A stretch of 64,000 nt of DNA from the NCBI GenBank assembly GCA_029945945.1, contig JAQSDM010000011.1, positions 248,001 to 312,000 of the forward strand, in the 5' to 3' direction. This DNA is from Algoriphagus sp. Its GTDB lineage: Bacteria; Bacteroidota; Bacteroidia; Cytophagales; Cyclobacteriaceae. Positions 39,021-48,726 of this stretch are shown one piece after another. The position numbers and the translations under genes were made by a program. Under the pieces are notes generated by a model that was given only the letters and a program-made list of their open reading frames with translations, was not told the origin of the DNA and ran no database searches. The first letter of the stretch is position 1. Each line of letters begins with the position of its first letter.

Positions 39021-40913
39021 TTATTTTCTTCCTGCGATAATCTGATCCAACACCTCAGGATCAAGCAAGGTGCTGGTGTCACCCATACTATCAAGGCTTC
39101 CTTCTGCTACTTTGCGAAGGATTCGGCGCATGATCTTTCCTGAACGGGTTTTTGGAAGTCCGGGAACGATTTGAATTTTATCCGGTCTGGCTATTGGTCC
39201 GATGATTTTGGAAACCATTTCTTTGATTTCGTTGATCAGGTTTTCTTCAGTACGATGCGTCATATCACAGATGACATACGCATAGATTCCCTGCCCTTTT
39301 ACTTCGTGAGGATAGCCGACCACCGCAGATTCGATCACCAACGGATGTTCGTTGATCGCATTTTCCACTTCGGCAGTTCCCATTCTATGACCTGAAACGT
39401 TGATCACATCATCCACTCGACCGAGGATTCTATAGTAACCATCGTGGTCACGCTTTACACCGTCACCTGTGAAATACATTCCTTTATAGGTCGAGAAATA
39501 GGTTTGCTTGCAGCGCTCATGATCTCCATATGTTGTCCGGATCATAGATGGCCAAGGGAATTTGATACAAAGATTCCCCTCCACTGAGTTTCCGGTTAGT
39601 TCTTTTCCATCAGCATCAACTATGCAGAGTTGAATTCCAGGTAAGGGCAAAGTGGCATAAGCCGGTTTGGTCGGGGTGATTCCTGCCAAAGGTGACACCA
39701 GGATTCCTCCAGTTTCGGTCTGCCACCAGGTATCTACGATCGGGCATCTTCCTCCACCTATGTGAGTATGGTACCAATGCCAGGCTTCTTCGTTGATTGG
39801 TTCGCCAACTGAGCCAAGTACTTTCAACGAACTCAGATCATGACCCTGGATCGGATCTGTTCCAAACGCCTGCAAAGCTCTAATTGCCGTCGGTGCCGTG
39901 TAAAATACATTCACTTTATGCTTCGCAATCACAGCCCAAAAACGGCTCGGATCCGGATATGTCGGTACTCCCTCAAACATCAAAGTTGTCGCACCCGCTA
40001 AAAGTGGTCCGTAAACTATGTAGGAGTGACCTGTGATCCAGCCAATATCGGCCGTACACCAGAATACATCTCCTGCTGAATATTGGAATACATTATCAAA
40101 AGAATACTTGGTGTAAACCATATAGCCACCAGTTGTGTGAACCACACCTTTTGGCTTGCCCGTAGAGCCTGAGGTATAAAGAATGAAAAGCATATCCTCG
40201 CTGTCCATTTCCTCGGCTACATTGGTATCAGCTTCACCTTCGATGACCTCATGCCACCAGAAATCTCTCCCCGGCTTCATGGTCACTTCCTGATCAGTTC
40301 GCTTATAGACGATTACCGTTTCAACGCTTGACTTTTCCAACGCCTCATCGACCACTGATTTAATTCCGATTTTCTTATTGCCACGGTAGTTTCCGTCTGT
40401 GGTCAAAACAGCTTTTGCATCGCAATCGATGATTCGATCCGCAAGCGAGGTACTCGAAAAACCTGCGAAAACCACAGAATGGATTGCTCCGATTCTGGCG
40501 CAAGCCAGCATTGCAATCGCTGCCTCCGGTACCATCGGCATGTAGATCATCACCCGATCACCTTTTCCGATACCCTTGCTTTTTAATGCATTGGAAAATT
40601 TACAAACGTCGTGATACAATTCCCGATACGTGATGGTCCTTGTTGCCTCATTTGGCTCATTTGGCTCCCAGATGATTGCCGGACGATCGCCAATAGTATA
40701 GAGATGGCTTTCAAAAATATTCTCGGTAATATTCAACTTCGCATTGACAAACCACTTTACATCCGGCTCCTCAAAATTCCATTTCAGGACATTGGTCCAG
40801 CGCTTTCTCCAGTGAAACGAATCAGCAATCCTTGCCCAAAACTCTTCGGGCTGGGCGATGCTTTTTTGATATTCGTACAGGTATCCGCTGAGGGTATGTA
40901 ATCGGTCACTCAT
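39021..40913 (-). CDS. acs: acetate--CoA ligase
   Basis: YTSGSTGKPKGVVHTTGGY, DTWWQTETGGILVSPL, TGDGVKRDHDGYYRILGRVDDVINVSGHRMGTAEVE, PKTRSGKIMRR. Confidence 0.97.
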   Translation of the reverse strand: MSDRLHTLSGYLYEYQKSIAQPEEFWARIADSFHWRKRWTNVLKWNFEEPDVKWFVNAKLNITENIFESHLYTIGDRPAIIWEPNEPNEATRTITYRELYHDVCKFSNALKSKGIGKGDRVMIYMPMVPEAAIAMLACARIGAIHSVVFAGFSSTSLADRIIDCDAKAVLTTDGNYRGNKKIGIKSVVDEALEKSSVETVIVYKRTDQEVTMKPGRDFWWHEVIEGEADTNVAEEMDSEDMLFILYTSGSTGKPKGVVHTTGGYMVYTKYSFDNVFQYSAGDVFWCTADIGWITGHSYIVYGPLLAGATTLMFEGVPTYPDPSRFWAVIAKHKVNVFYTAPTAIRALQAFGTDPIQGHDLSSLKVLGSVGEPINEEAWHWYHTHIGGGRCPIVDTWWQTETGGILVSPLAGITPTKPAYATLPLPGIQLCIVDADGKELTGNSVEGNLCIKFPWPSMIRTTYGDHERCKQTYFSTYKGMYFTGDGVKRDHDGYYRILGRVDDVINVSGHRMGTAEVENAINEHPLVIESAVVGYPHEVKGQGIYAYVICDMTHRTEENLINEIKEMVSKIIGPIARPDKIQIVPGLPKTRSGKIMRRILRKVAEGSLDSMGDTSTLLDPEVLDQIIAGRK

Positions 40914-40964
40914 GATCTTGTTGGTTTATTTTAACTGGTAATTATTCGTTATTAGTAATGCCTT

Positions 40965-42650
40965 TTAATGATCATGTGCAGTTCCGGCACCCTTTGGAAT
41001 CCGGATTTCCTGGATCATATCTTGTACATGCTGAGGCGGAGGAGGCGTGGCCATGGATACAAAATAGCATACGACAAAGTTTATCATCATACCTATAGAG
41101 CCGATTCCTTCAGGGGAAATCCCAAACCACCAATGTTCTGCAGAATTCAACTCCGGGCTCATAAGTTTGAAATAGATAATGTAACCCATCGTGAATATCA
41201 ATCCGGAAATCATCCCAGAGATAGCTCCCTCCTTGTTGATTCGTGTGGAAAAGATTCCCATAATGATAACGGGGAAAAAGGAAGCGGCTGCTAGACCAAA
41301 AGCAAAAGCCACCACTTCAGCTACAAAACCGGGAGGATTTACTCCAAAATAACCTGCCAAAACCACCGCTCCTGCAGCAGCCAATCGGGCGATTCGGAGT
41401 TCTTTTTTCTCCGTAATTTCAGGATTGAAGGTCTTTACCAAATCTCTTGAAACTGACGTCGAAATCACTAATAATAACCCCGCAGCGGTCGAAAGTGCAG
41501 CTGCCATTGCTCCGGCAGCGACTAAACCAACAACCCAATTGGGAAGCTTGGCAATCTCAGAACTAGCAAGAACCATAATGTCTTTGTCGATGGTCAATTC
41601 ATTGGTCTCTGGATCCGGAAGATATTGCACCTTTCCGTCACCATTTTTATCATCAACTTTTATCAGATTCGTTTTTTGCCAGTTATTTACCCAGGATGGA
41701 AGCTCAGAAATATTCTTTTCCGAGGTACTGTCGATAGCATTGTAGATTCCAAAAGCTGCTACGGCCGGTGCGGTTGTGTAAAGAATCGCAATAAAAATCA
41801 AGGCATATCCTGCAGAAAGTCGGGCATCTTTCACCTTTGGCACAGTGAAAAATCGGACGATCACGTGGGGTAAACCTGCCGTACCGACCATCAAGGCAAG
41901 GGTAATCATAAACATGTCAGTCATTCCCTTCCTCCCGGAAGTGTACTCAGCAAAACCCAAATCAGACAAGATTCCATCCAACTTGTCCAGCAAACCAGTG
42001 CCATCAGCGACTTCTCCTCCAAGACCCAATTGCGGAATGGGATTGCCGGTCAGCTGCATAGAAACAAAAATCGCAGGAACCATGTAAGCGAAAATCAATA
42101 CGCAATATTGAGCGACCTGAGTGTAAGTAATGCCTTTCATGCCACCCAAAACTGCATAGAAAAACACGATGCACATTCCAATTACCACACCCCACTCGAT
42201 CGGTATTTCCAGATACCTGGAAAAAACAATTCCCACACCGCGCATCTGCCCTGCTACATAAGTGAATGAAATGAAGAGCGCACAAATCACTGCCACAACC
42301 CTTGCTGTATTTGAATAGTAGCGATCTCCCACAAAGTCCGGAACAGTAAACTTCCCGAATTTCCGCAGGTATGGAGCAAGTAAAAGCGCCAGTAAAACGT
42401 ACCCACCAGTCCAGCCCATCAGGTAAACCGATCCGTCATATCCTGAGAAAGAAATAATCCCTGCCATCGAAATAAATGAAGCGGCAGACATCCAGTCAGC
42501 AGCAGTCGCCATGCCGTTGGCCAAAGGAGAAACTCCGCCACCGGCTACATAAAATTCTTTGGTCGAGCCTGCTCGTGTCCAAAAAGCAATTCCAAGATAA
42601 AGCGCAAAAGAAGCGCCGACTAGTATATAGGTCCAGGTAAGAATATCCAT
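40965..42650 (-). CDS. sodium:solute symporter family (acetate permease-like)
   Basis: FYVAGGGVSPLANGMATAADWMSAASFISMAG; GTAGLPHVIVRFFTVPKVKDAR. Confidence 0.93.
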   Translation of the reverse strand: MDILTWTYILVGASFALYLGIAFWTRAGSTKEFYVAGGGVSPLANGMATAADWMSAASFISMAGIISFSGYDGSVYLMGWTGGYVLLALLLAPYLRKFGKFTVPDFVGDRYYSNTARVVAVICALFISFTYVAGQMRGVGIVFSRYLEIPIEWGVVIGMCIVFFYAVLGGMKGITYTQVAQYCVLIFAYMVPAIFVSMQLTGNPIPQLGLGGEVADGTGLLDKLDGILSDLGFAEYTSGRKGMTDMFMITLALMVGTAGLPHVIVRFFTVPKVKDARLSAGYALIFIAILYTTAPAVAAFGIYNAIDSTSEKNISELPSWVNNWQKTNLIKVDDKNGDGKVQYLPDPETNELTIDKDIMVLASSEIAKLPNWVVGLVAAGAMAAALSTAAGLLLVISTSVSRDLVKTFNPEITEKKELRIARLAAAGAVVLAGYFGVNPPGFVAEVVAFAFGLAAASFFPVIIMGIFSTRINKEGAISGMISGLIFTMGYIIYFKLMSPELNSAEHWWFGISPEGIGSIGMMINFVVCYFVSMATPPPPQHVQDMIQEIRIPKGAGTAHDH

Positions 42651-42674
42651 AAGGTATTTTGGGGGTTGGGCGGA

Positions 42675-42938
42675 TTAATCTTCGTTGACGTCAAATTCTT
42701 TGTCCAGCTTGTTCATTCGAACCACATAGACAAATATCAGGATCACAAAAGCGTAGATTGAACCTTGCTGAGCAAACCAAAAACCAAGCTTGTAACCTCC
42801 CAGTCGGAATTCATTGAGTTGCTCAACGAGGAGGATTCCGAATCCGAATGAAACAATGAACCAAATCAGCAAAAGGATCAAAAGAGTCTGGAGATTTTTC
42901 CTCCAATAAGCTTTCATTTTTTCAGGTTGGGAAGGCAT
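42675..42938 (-). CDS. DUF4212 symporter small accessory protein
   Basis: YWRKNLQTLLILLLIWFIVSFGFGILLVEQLNEFRLGGYKLGFWFAQQGSIYAFVILIFVYVVRMNKLD. Confidence 0.92.
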   Translation of the reverse strand: MPSQPEKMKAYWRKNLQTLLILLLIWFIVSFGFGILLVEQLNEFRLGGYKLGFWFAQQGSIYAFVILIFVYVVRMNKLDKEFDVNED

Positions 42939-43125
42939 GGGTTTGTGGATCAGGATGTAAAAAGAGTTCCGGGTATGAAGCTACTTATAGCAAGCTGTAG
43001 AAACCAAGCTGTTTTCCACGAATTAATCAAACTTTTTTGGGAATTGCCCCAAAACACCTCATTATCTTCTGCAATCGACTGATTGAGCAGGAAGAAAATA
43101 CCAAACAGTAAATAGAATTTATTCC

Positions 43126-43878
43126 CTAAAAAAGGTACTCCGAAGCCATCGCCAGACCCGCGGCCGCAAAACTTACGATCAACTTATTCATCTGGAATTT
43201 GTGGTGAGGACTACTCTCAAAAAAGATGGTTGTAGAAATATGCAAAAATCCTCCGGTCACCAATCCGTAGAGAATTCCGACACCCTCTTTCTGAAGGATT
43301 CCCTGCTCAAAAAGAAAAGCACTGGAAAGCATTCCCATCGGGGATGCCAATGCAAAAATCGTCAAAAGTATCAGGGTCCACTTTTTACTCAATGAGGCAG
43401 AAAGAACTGCCGCCAAAGCAAATGCTGCAGGCCCTTTATGAAGAATAATCCCCATTAAAACCGTGTTGTTGTTATGCAAATGGGAGGGATCAACAGCCCC
43501 TTCGGTAATCACACTTCCGTGGGAAAGTAAAGTTCCTTCCAGAAAAGCATGGATAAAAAGACCCAGCATCAAAGTAAAAACTCCCTTGGAAGTTTCGGAT
43601 TGATGTTTGTGAATATGGCCATGCTCCACTCCACTCGACCAAAACTCCAATAACTGCTGAAGCAAAAAGCCTATGAGAATATAAAGTCCCATCCGGCTGC
43701 TGTTGTAGCCGCTGTCAAAAAGCTCCGGGATAATGTGAAGAATCGTGATCGAAAAAAGGTAAGATCCTGCAAAAACAAGAACCATCTTAAAGTACTTATC
43801 CCGGAAATTCGGTGCGAAAAACACCAATAATCCGGAAATAAAAGCTGTAAGAAAAAGAAGGATAAAGTTTATTTGCAT
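43126..43878 (-). CDS. ZIP family metal transporter
   Basis: Multi-TM; LFIHAFLEGTLLSHG, IILHKGPAAFALAAVLSAS, His-rich VEHGHIHKHQ. Confidence 0.88.
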   Translation of the reverse strand: MQINFILLFLTAFISGLLVFFAPNFRDKYFKMVLVFAGSYLFSITILHIIPELFDSGYNSSRMGLYILIGFLLQQLLEFWSSGVEHGHIHKHQSETSKGVFTLMLGLFIHAFLEGTLLSHGSVITEGAVDPSHLHNNNTVLMGIILHKGPAAFALAAVLSASLSKKWTLILLTIFALASPMGMLSSAFLFEQGILQKEGVGILYGLVTGGFLHISTTIFFESSPHHKFQMNKLIVSFAAAGLAMASEYLF

Positions 43879-43934
43879 GATTTGAACGGGCTTTTCTCTA
43901 CTCTTTTGGGTAAAAGCCTAGAGAAACAACCATG

Positions 43935-43942
43935 CAAAGGTA
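43935..43942 (-). promoter_or_regulatory. putative Bacteroidota -7 element for ZIP gene
   Basis: Minus strand TACCTTTG (TAnnTTTG) next to the tandem 23-bp repeat; no clear -33. Confidence 0.45.
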
Positions 43943-43945
43943 AGA

Positions 43946-43991
43946 AAATTCAATAATGTTGCATTTAGAAATTCAATAATGTTGCATTTAG
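43946..43991. repeat. perfect tandem 23-bp duplication upstream of ZIP gene
   Basis: (AAATTCAATAATGTTGCATTTAG)x2 at 43946-43968 and 43969-43991. Confidence 0.95.
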
Positions 43992-43995
43992 CTTC

Positions 43996-45060
43996 CTATT
44001 CCTGGACAAAGGACAGGAATGGCTTCAGGCTCTCGCTGGCATAGGTTTTAAATCCGCCAGTTGCATCACTGTAAATCAGAAAAACTTCTATCTCTTTCAA
44101 AGCAGAATCCAACGCAATTCCCTTCTCCGTTCCCATTACCATTATCGCAGTTGCATAAGCATCAGCAGTCATGCAATCTTTGGCCAAAACGGTAGCGCTT
44201 AGCAGATTATGATTGACGGGATAGCCAGTTGCAGGATTGATGGTATGGGAGATTTTCACCGAATCCTTCACATAATAATTGCGGTAATTGCCTGACGTTG
44301 CCATTCCCCGATCCTGAAGGGCGATGATACCGATTAAATCCGTTGCATTGGCTGACTCTACGGGACGATTGACTCCGACTTTCCAGAGTTCGCCTTTTTC
44401 ATTTACCCCACTTGCCACCAATTCACCACCGATTTCTATCAGGAAATTCTCAATTCCTTTGGCTTTCAAAAATTCACCTACTACGTCCACTCCGTAGCCT
44501 TTTGCAATCGCGCTGAAATCGAGGTAAATGCCCGGTACTTTTTTGCGAAGCTGTTTCTCATCAAACTCAATTTTATCAAAACCTACCAGTTTAAGAAGGA
44601 GATTAATATCTGTGCTGTCTTTCAATTCAGGGCCTCCCGGACCAAATCCCCAGACATTGACCAAAGGCCCAACGGTCGGATCAAAAGCCCCTCCTGATTT
44701 CTCAAAGACTGTTTTCGAGGCCTTCAGAACCGGTAAGAAATACGGCAATTTAAAATCGAGTGTATCACCGATATTGAATTTGCTCAATTCCGAATCCGGA
44801 ACGTAGGTAGAAAGGCTTTGATTGAAAACCACCAACAAAGAATCGATTGAAGTCTGGAAATCGCGATTCTCCTCATCCAGGTACACGATATTGTAAGTCG
44901 TGCCCATGGTTTTCCCGGCCAAAGTGAGTTTTCCAGTCGTAACCTCAACTTCCTCCGTTACTGCTTCGCCAGCTTTATTGCTTCTCCAGAAATAAACGGC
45001 CATGATCGCAATCAGAAGAACTGCGGAATAAATAATATTTTTTCGAGCGTTTGTAGTCAT
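43996..45060 (-). CDS. apbE: FAD:protein FMN transferase
   Basis: GKTMGTTYNIVYLDEE; GGAFDPTVGPLVNVWGFGP; YLDFSAIAKGYGVD; SHTINPATGYPV. Confidence 0.94.
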   Translation of the reverse strand: MTTNARKNIIYSAVLLIAIMAVYFWRSNKAGEAVTEEVEVTTGKLTLAGKTMGTTYNIVYLDEENRDFQTSIDSLLVVFNQSLSTYVPDSELSKFNIGDTLDFKLPYFLPVLKASKTVFEKSGGAFDPTVGPLVNVWGFGPGGPELKDSTDINLLLKLVGFDKIEFDEKQLRKKVPGIYLDFSAIAKGYGVDVVGEFLKAKGIENFLIEIGGELVASGVNEKGELWKVGVNRPVESANATDLIGIIALQDRGMATSGNYRNYYVKDSVKISHTINPATGYPVNHNLLSATVLAKDCMTADAYATAIMVMGTEKGIALDSALKEIEVFLIYSDATGGFKTYASESLKPFLSFVQE

Positions 45061-45156
45061 GATCCAATTGATTGATGCGCGAATTTAAAGCTTATTTTTC
45101 GGTTTAAACGGAAACCTGAGTCCTCAAAAATCCGGACGATGGGACAGGTATTTTTC

Positions 45157-45164
45157 TATATTTG
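45157..45164 (+). promoter_or_regulatory. putative -7 element upstream of ruvB
   Basis: TATATTTG (TAnnTTTG), 18 bp before the ATG at 45183. Confidence 0.5.
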
Positions 45165-45182
45165 TGGGAGCACCCTACCGAT

Positions 45183-46214
45183 ATGAGAGAAGATTACCTG
45201 AAAGGAGACGAAGAAAACCTAAGCCCGAAAGACAAGGAATTTGAGAAGGCTTTGCGCCCCTTGAGCTTTGAGGATTTTACCGGACAGGCCAAGATTCTTG
45301 AAAATCTGCGCGTGTTTGTAATGGCTGCAAAAGGCCGGAATGAACCCTTGGATCACGTCCTTTTGCACGGACCTCCGGGTTTGGGTAAGACTACCCTCAG
45401 CTATATTATCGCCAACGAACTTCAGGCAGGAATCAAAATCACTTCAGGTCCGGTGCTCGATAAGCCATCAGATTTGGCGGGTTTGCTTACAAATCTGGAA
45501 GAAGGCGATGTACTTTTCATCGATGAGATACACCGATTAAATCCGATTGTGGAGGAATATCTCTATTCCGCAATGGAGGATTTCAGGATTGACATCATGC
45601 TGGATTCGGGTCCAAATGCCCGATCCGTACAGATTTCACTCAGTCCTTTTACGTTGATTGGTGCGACTACCCGCTCGGGTTTGCTGACTTCTCCGCTTCG
45701 GGCCAGATTCGGGATCAATTCCCGATTGGAATACTACGATGCCAAGTTGCTTACCGATATCGTCACCCGATCAGCCGGCATTTTGCAAACTCCTATTGAC
45801 GAAGTTGCGGCCTTTGAAATCGCTCGAAGAAGCCGGGGAACACCAAGAATCGCCAATAATTTGCTTCGTCGGACCCGGGATTTTGCTGAGGTAAAAGGAA
45901 ACGGAACGATCACCCTGGAAATAGCCAAAATTGCGTTAAATGCACTTGATGTGGATGAAAACGGGCTGGATGAAATGGACAACAGGATTTTGCTCACTAT
46001 CATCGAGAAATTCAAAGGCGGGCCGGTGGGACTCAGCACAATTGCGACAGCATGCAGTGAAGAATCCGAAACGATAGAGGAAGTGTATGAGCCTTTTCTG
46101 ATTCAGGAAGGATATTTGAAACGCACTGCCCGCGGAAGAATGGCAACGGAACTAGCCTACAAACATCTGAAAATCAAGCCGACTCCAGGAAGCGGCAGCT
46201 TGTTTGATTTATGA
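45183..46214 (+). CDS. ruvB: Holliday junction branch migration helicase RuvB
   Basis: [66 protein letters not shown]. Confidence 0.97.
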   Translation: MREDYLKGDEENLSPKDKEFEKALRPLSFEDFTGQAKILENLRVFVMAAKGRNEPLDHVLLHGPPGLGKTTLSYIIANELQAGIKITSGPVLDKPSDLAGLLTNLEEGDVLFIDEIHRLNPIVEEYLYSAMEDFRIDIMLDSGPNARSVQISLSPFTLIGATTRSGLLTSPLRARFGINSRLEYYDAKLLTDIVTRSAGILQTPIDEVAAFEIARRSRGTPRIANNLLRRTRDFAEVKGNGTITLEIAKIALNALDVDENGLDEMDNRILLTIIEKFKGGPVGLSTIATACSEESETIEEVYEPFLIQEGYLKRTARGRMATELAYKHLKIKPTPGSGSLFDL

Positions 46215-46243
46215 GTTGAGTAAAGATCTGGATTTCTCCATTT

Positions 46244-46987
46244 TCAAATCCCTACATACCAAGCCCATCCGGTATCTCCCATGTCTACAAATTCATCGGT
46301 AACAACAATGCGCTGTAGATACTTCATGCTCTTGTAGCCAATTTGAGTTTCTATTCTCAGTCGAACAGGTGCACCATGGGGAATTGGCAGGTCGCGCCCG
46401 TTCATGCCATAAGCGAGAATTGTCTGCGGATGAAAGGCATCAAGCAAATCTATGCTGTCCACATACCCATCATAGGCATAGAAATTCACAAACCGCGCGC
46501 TCGGCAGAATTCCAACACTTTGAAGAATCGTGCTCAGAGGAACTCCGGTCCACTCAGCGATTGCAGTCCAGCCTTCTTCGCACGTGTGCCGGGTAATGTG
46601 AGTCCGAGGCGGGAATTTTTGTAGATCTGAGAGAGAATAAGACCCTGGTCTTGCTACTTTTCCTTCGATTGACAAGCCCCAGTTGGCAAATCCAGCTCTT
46701 TTTAAAATATCATATTCTTCACTGTAAGATTCTAATGAAGTATCAGCAGGATTGACAGTTCCGGTGGCAGGAAATGAAGAAATATCGCTGTGACTGTATT
46801 CTTTGGCAAGTGACTGTCCCGGCAACAATGCCCGATGAGCCACATAGGTAAGGTTATCACCCATCCGCAGAATATTCCCATAAGTTGGAGGCAAAGTCTT
46901 GGAACATCCGGGCAAAAGCAGTCCGCCAATGGCGGCAGCTCCGGTAATTATTGCATTGCGCCTGGTGATGAGTGATTTCTTTTTCAT
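46244..46987 (-). CDS. molybdopterin-dependent oxidoreductase (sulfite oxidase/YedY-like fold), predicted Tat lipoprotein
   Basis: TRRNAIITGAAAIGGLLLPGC; ITRHTCEEGWTAIAEWTGVPLSTIL; VRLRIETQIGYKSMKYLQRI. Confidence 0.88.
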   Translation of the reverse strand: MKKKSLITRRNAIITGAAAIGGLLLPGCSKTLPPTYGNILRMGDNLTYVAHRALLPGQSLAKEYSHSDISSFPATGTVNPADTSLESYSEEYDILKRAGFANWGLSIEGKVARPGSYSLSDLQKFPPRTHITRHTCEEGWTAIAEWTGVPLSTILQSVGILPSARFVNFYAYDGYVDSIDLLDAFHPQTILAYGMNGRDLPIPHGAPVRLRIETQIGYKSMKYLQRIVVTDEFVDMGDTGWAWYVGI

Positions 46988-47072
46988 GTTAAGGTTCAAT
47001 TTTTTTGGTCATTTGAATGGACTTACTCAACTGTCATCCTAAAGATTGATTGAAGAACTTGCCTATTTCACC

Positions 47073-47831
47073 TTATTTCCCAATGGTCATTCCGCGGATC
47101 TGTTTTTTGAATCCTGACTTGATCACCATCACCAGATGAATAATAAGAAACAAGGACAGCGCAGCTGAAGCAATAAAGTGAATGGTACGGGCGGATTGTG
47201 CTCCAAAGAATATTGTTAAAAGAAATGGGTAGGCTGCGGTAATAGCGGGTGACATTGTGAGCCCGGTCATCACCATCAAAGGCATCAGAAAGAAGATCAC
47301 CATCAGGTAAGTTGATTTTTGAAGGAGACCATAATTCGGTCCATCGGTTGCCAGGGGAATCTGCATTCGTAAATGGCTGATCACGTCACGCATGTACAAT
47401 TTCAGAGAGAACTCCTTTGCCCCAGGTACTAAATTCCTCCGAAAGTGCCCGGTGAAAATACCAGCAAATAGATAAACCAAGCCTGCAATCACAAGGAACC
47501 AACCTCCCAGAAAGTGGAGACTTCGTCCCCAGCCATTCTGATTGAAAATATCAAAAGTCCGACTGGCACTCACTGGCGAACCGGCTTCATCGAAAAAAGG
47601 GACACTTTCATCCCATCCGCCATGCTCGTAGTTTCTGCTTACAGGAAGCTGAAATAGTGCCGGGGTCAGATCATTTCCAACTTCCCCCCAATAAAATCGC
47701 GGATGAACCATCGTCATCTCAATTCCGGTAACGAGGAGCACAAAAAAACTCACCGTGATGATCCAGTGAGAGCTTTTCACCCAGCGCTTATGGTGCGAGT
47801 TTCCCGTTTTCGAAGCAGTGTAAGGAGCCAT
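47073..47831 (-). CDS. cytochrome b/b6 domain membrane protein
   Basis: HHKRWVKSSHWIITVSFFVLLVTGIEM; SLHFLGGWFLVIAGLVYLFAG; RTIHFIASAALSLFLIIHLVMV haem-ligand-like His residues. Confidence 0.87.
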   Translation of the reverse strand: MAPYTASKTGNSHHKRWVKSSHWIITVSFFVLLVTGIEMTMVHPRFYWGEVGNDLTPALFQLPVSRNYEHGGWDESVPFFDEAGSPVSASRTFDIFNQNGWGRSLHFLGGWFLVIAGLVYLFAGIFTGHFRRNLVPGAKEFSLKLYMRDVISHLRMQIPLATDGPNYGLLQKSTYLMVIFFLMPLMVMTGLTMSPAITAAYPFLLTIFFGAQSARTIHFIASAALSLFLIIHLVMVIKSGFKKQIRGMTIGK

Positions 47832-48119
47832 AATAGGGAGCACGATTAGTTTTTAAAATTGACTTAGCTTCTAAATGTACAATTTTTTTCAAGCGATTTC
47901 CACCTGGATATTATCTCATTTTGTAGGATGAAGCACTGATATCCAAAAAGTTAAAAACTGAAATGGAAGGGAGGAAGACAAGAATCCCTCTGAATAATAA
48001 ATAGGCTTTATCAAGGAAAAATACGAATCCTTGGAATTCGCAAAGACAAAGTGGAGTCGTGGAGATCGGAATTATAGTTACTTCCGGAAATGAGTAATTT
48101 TAAAATCAGTCGGATTAAA

Positions 48120-48623
48120 TCAGCCTACCTTCAGCCTCAACTCACCCTGACGTTTGACAACTTTGAGTTCGAAGTGCTGGTTGATAAATGCTTTGCAGTG
48201 ATTTTCAGCCCATTCGGCACGGGTTTCAGTATCAAAAAGTAAGGTCATTCTGAGCATGGTTTTCACGTATTGCTCGTGGATTCCCAATTCCTGAACATAT
48301 ACAACCAAGGCATCCGACCAGTCTTCCTGAAATTTTTCGAAGTGGGTTCTACCGTCAAAAAGCAATTCCAATTGATTATCTCCATGCTTGTAGCGGTAGA
48401 TACCGCATAGTTGACGATAAATCAGGCGGGCTCTTTCACGAGGAAAATCGTATGTATCCAGAATCTGCGAATAGGTCTGATCCATCAGGCGAAGCGGATT
48501 GTATAAAAAAGTGTAGGATCGCTTCAATTCAAAAACCATCCGGTCGATCATTTCCTCCTCCAGCACTGACTGAGCCTGTCGAAGGATGTAATTTTTGTCA
48601 AGCGGAAATAGCTTTTGAATCAT
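48120..48623 (-). CDS. hypothetical protein (167 aa)
   Basis: Open frame MIQKLFPLDKNYILRQAQSVLEEEMIDRMVFELKRSYTFLYNPLRLMDQTYSQIL; no recognised domain. Confidence 0.65.
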   Translation of the reverse strand: MIQKLFPLDKNYILRQAQSVLEEEMIDRMVFELKRSYTFLYNPLRLMDQTYSQILDTYDFPRERARLIYRQLCGIYRYKHGDNQLELLFDGRTHFEKFQEDWSDALVVYVQELGIHEQYVKTMLRMTLLFDTETRAEWAENHCKAFINQHFELKVVKRQGELRLKVG

Positions 48624-48726
48624 CAGGGTCTGATTTGATTGTCAAAAGTACGAAAGATATTCTAATCACACTTTTGATCTTTTCTTTTTTAGCTTCGGTC
48701 TTCGGATTTCCAACATCCAGCATTTT

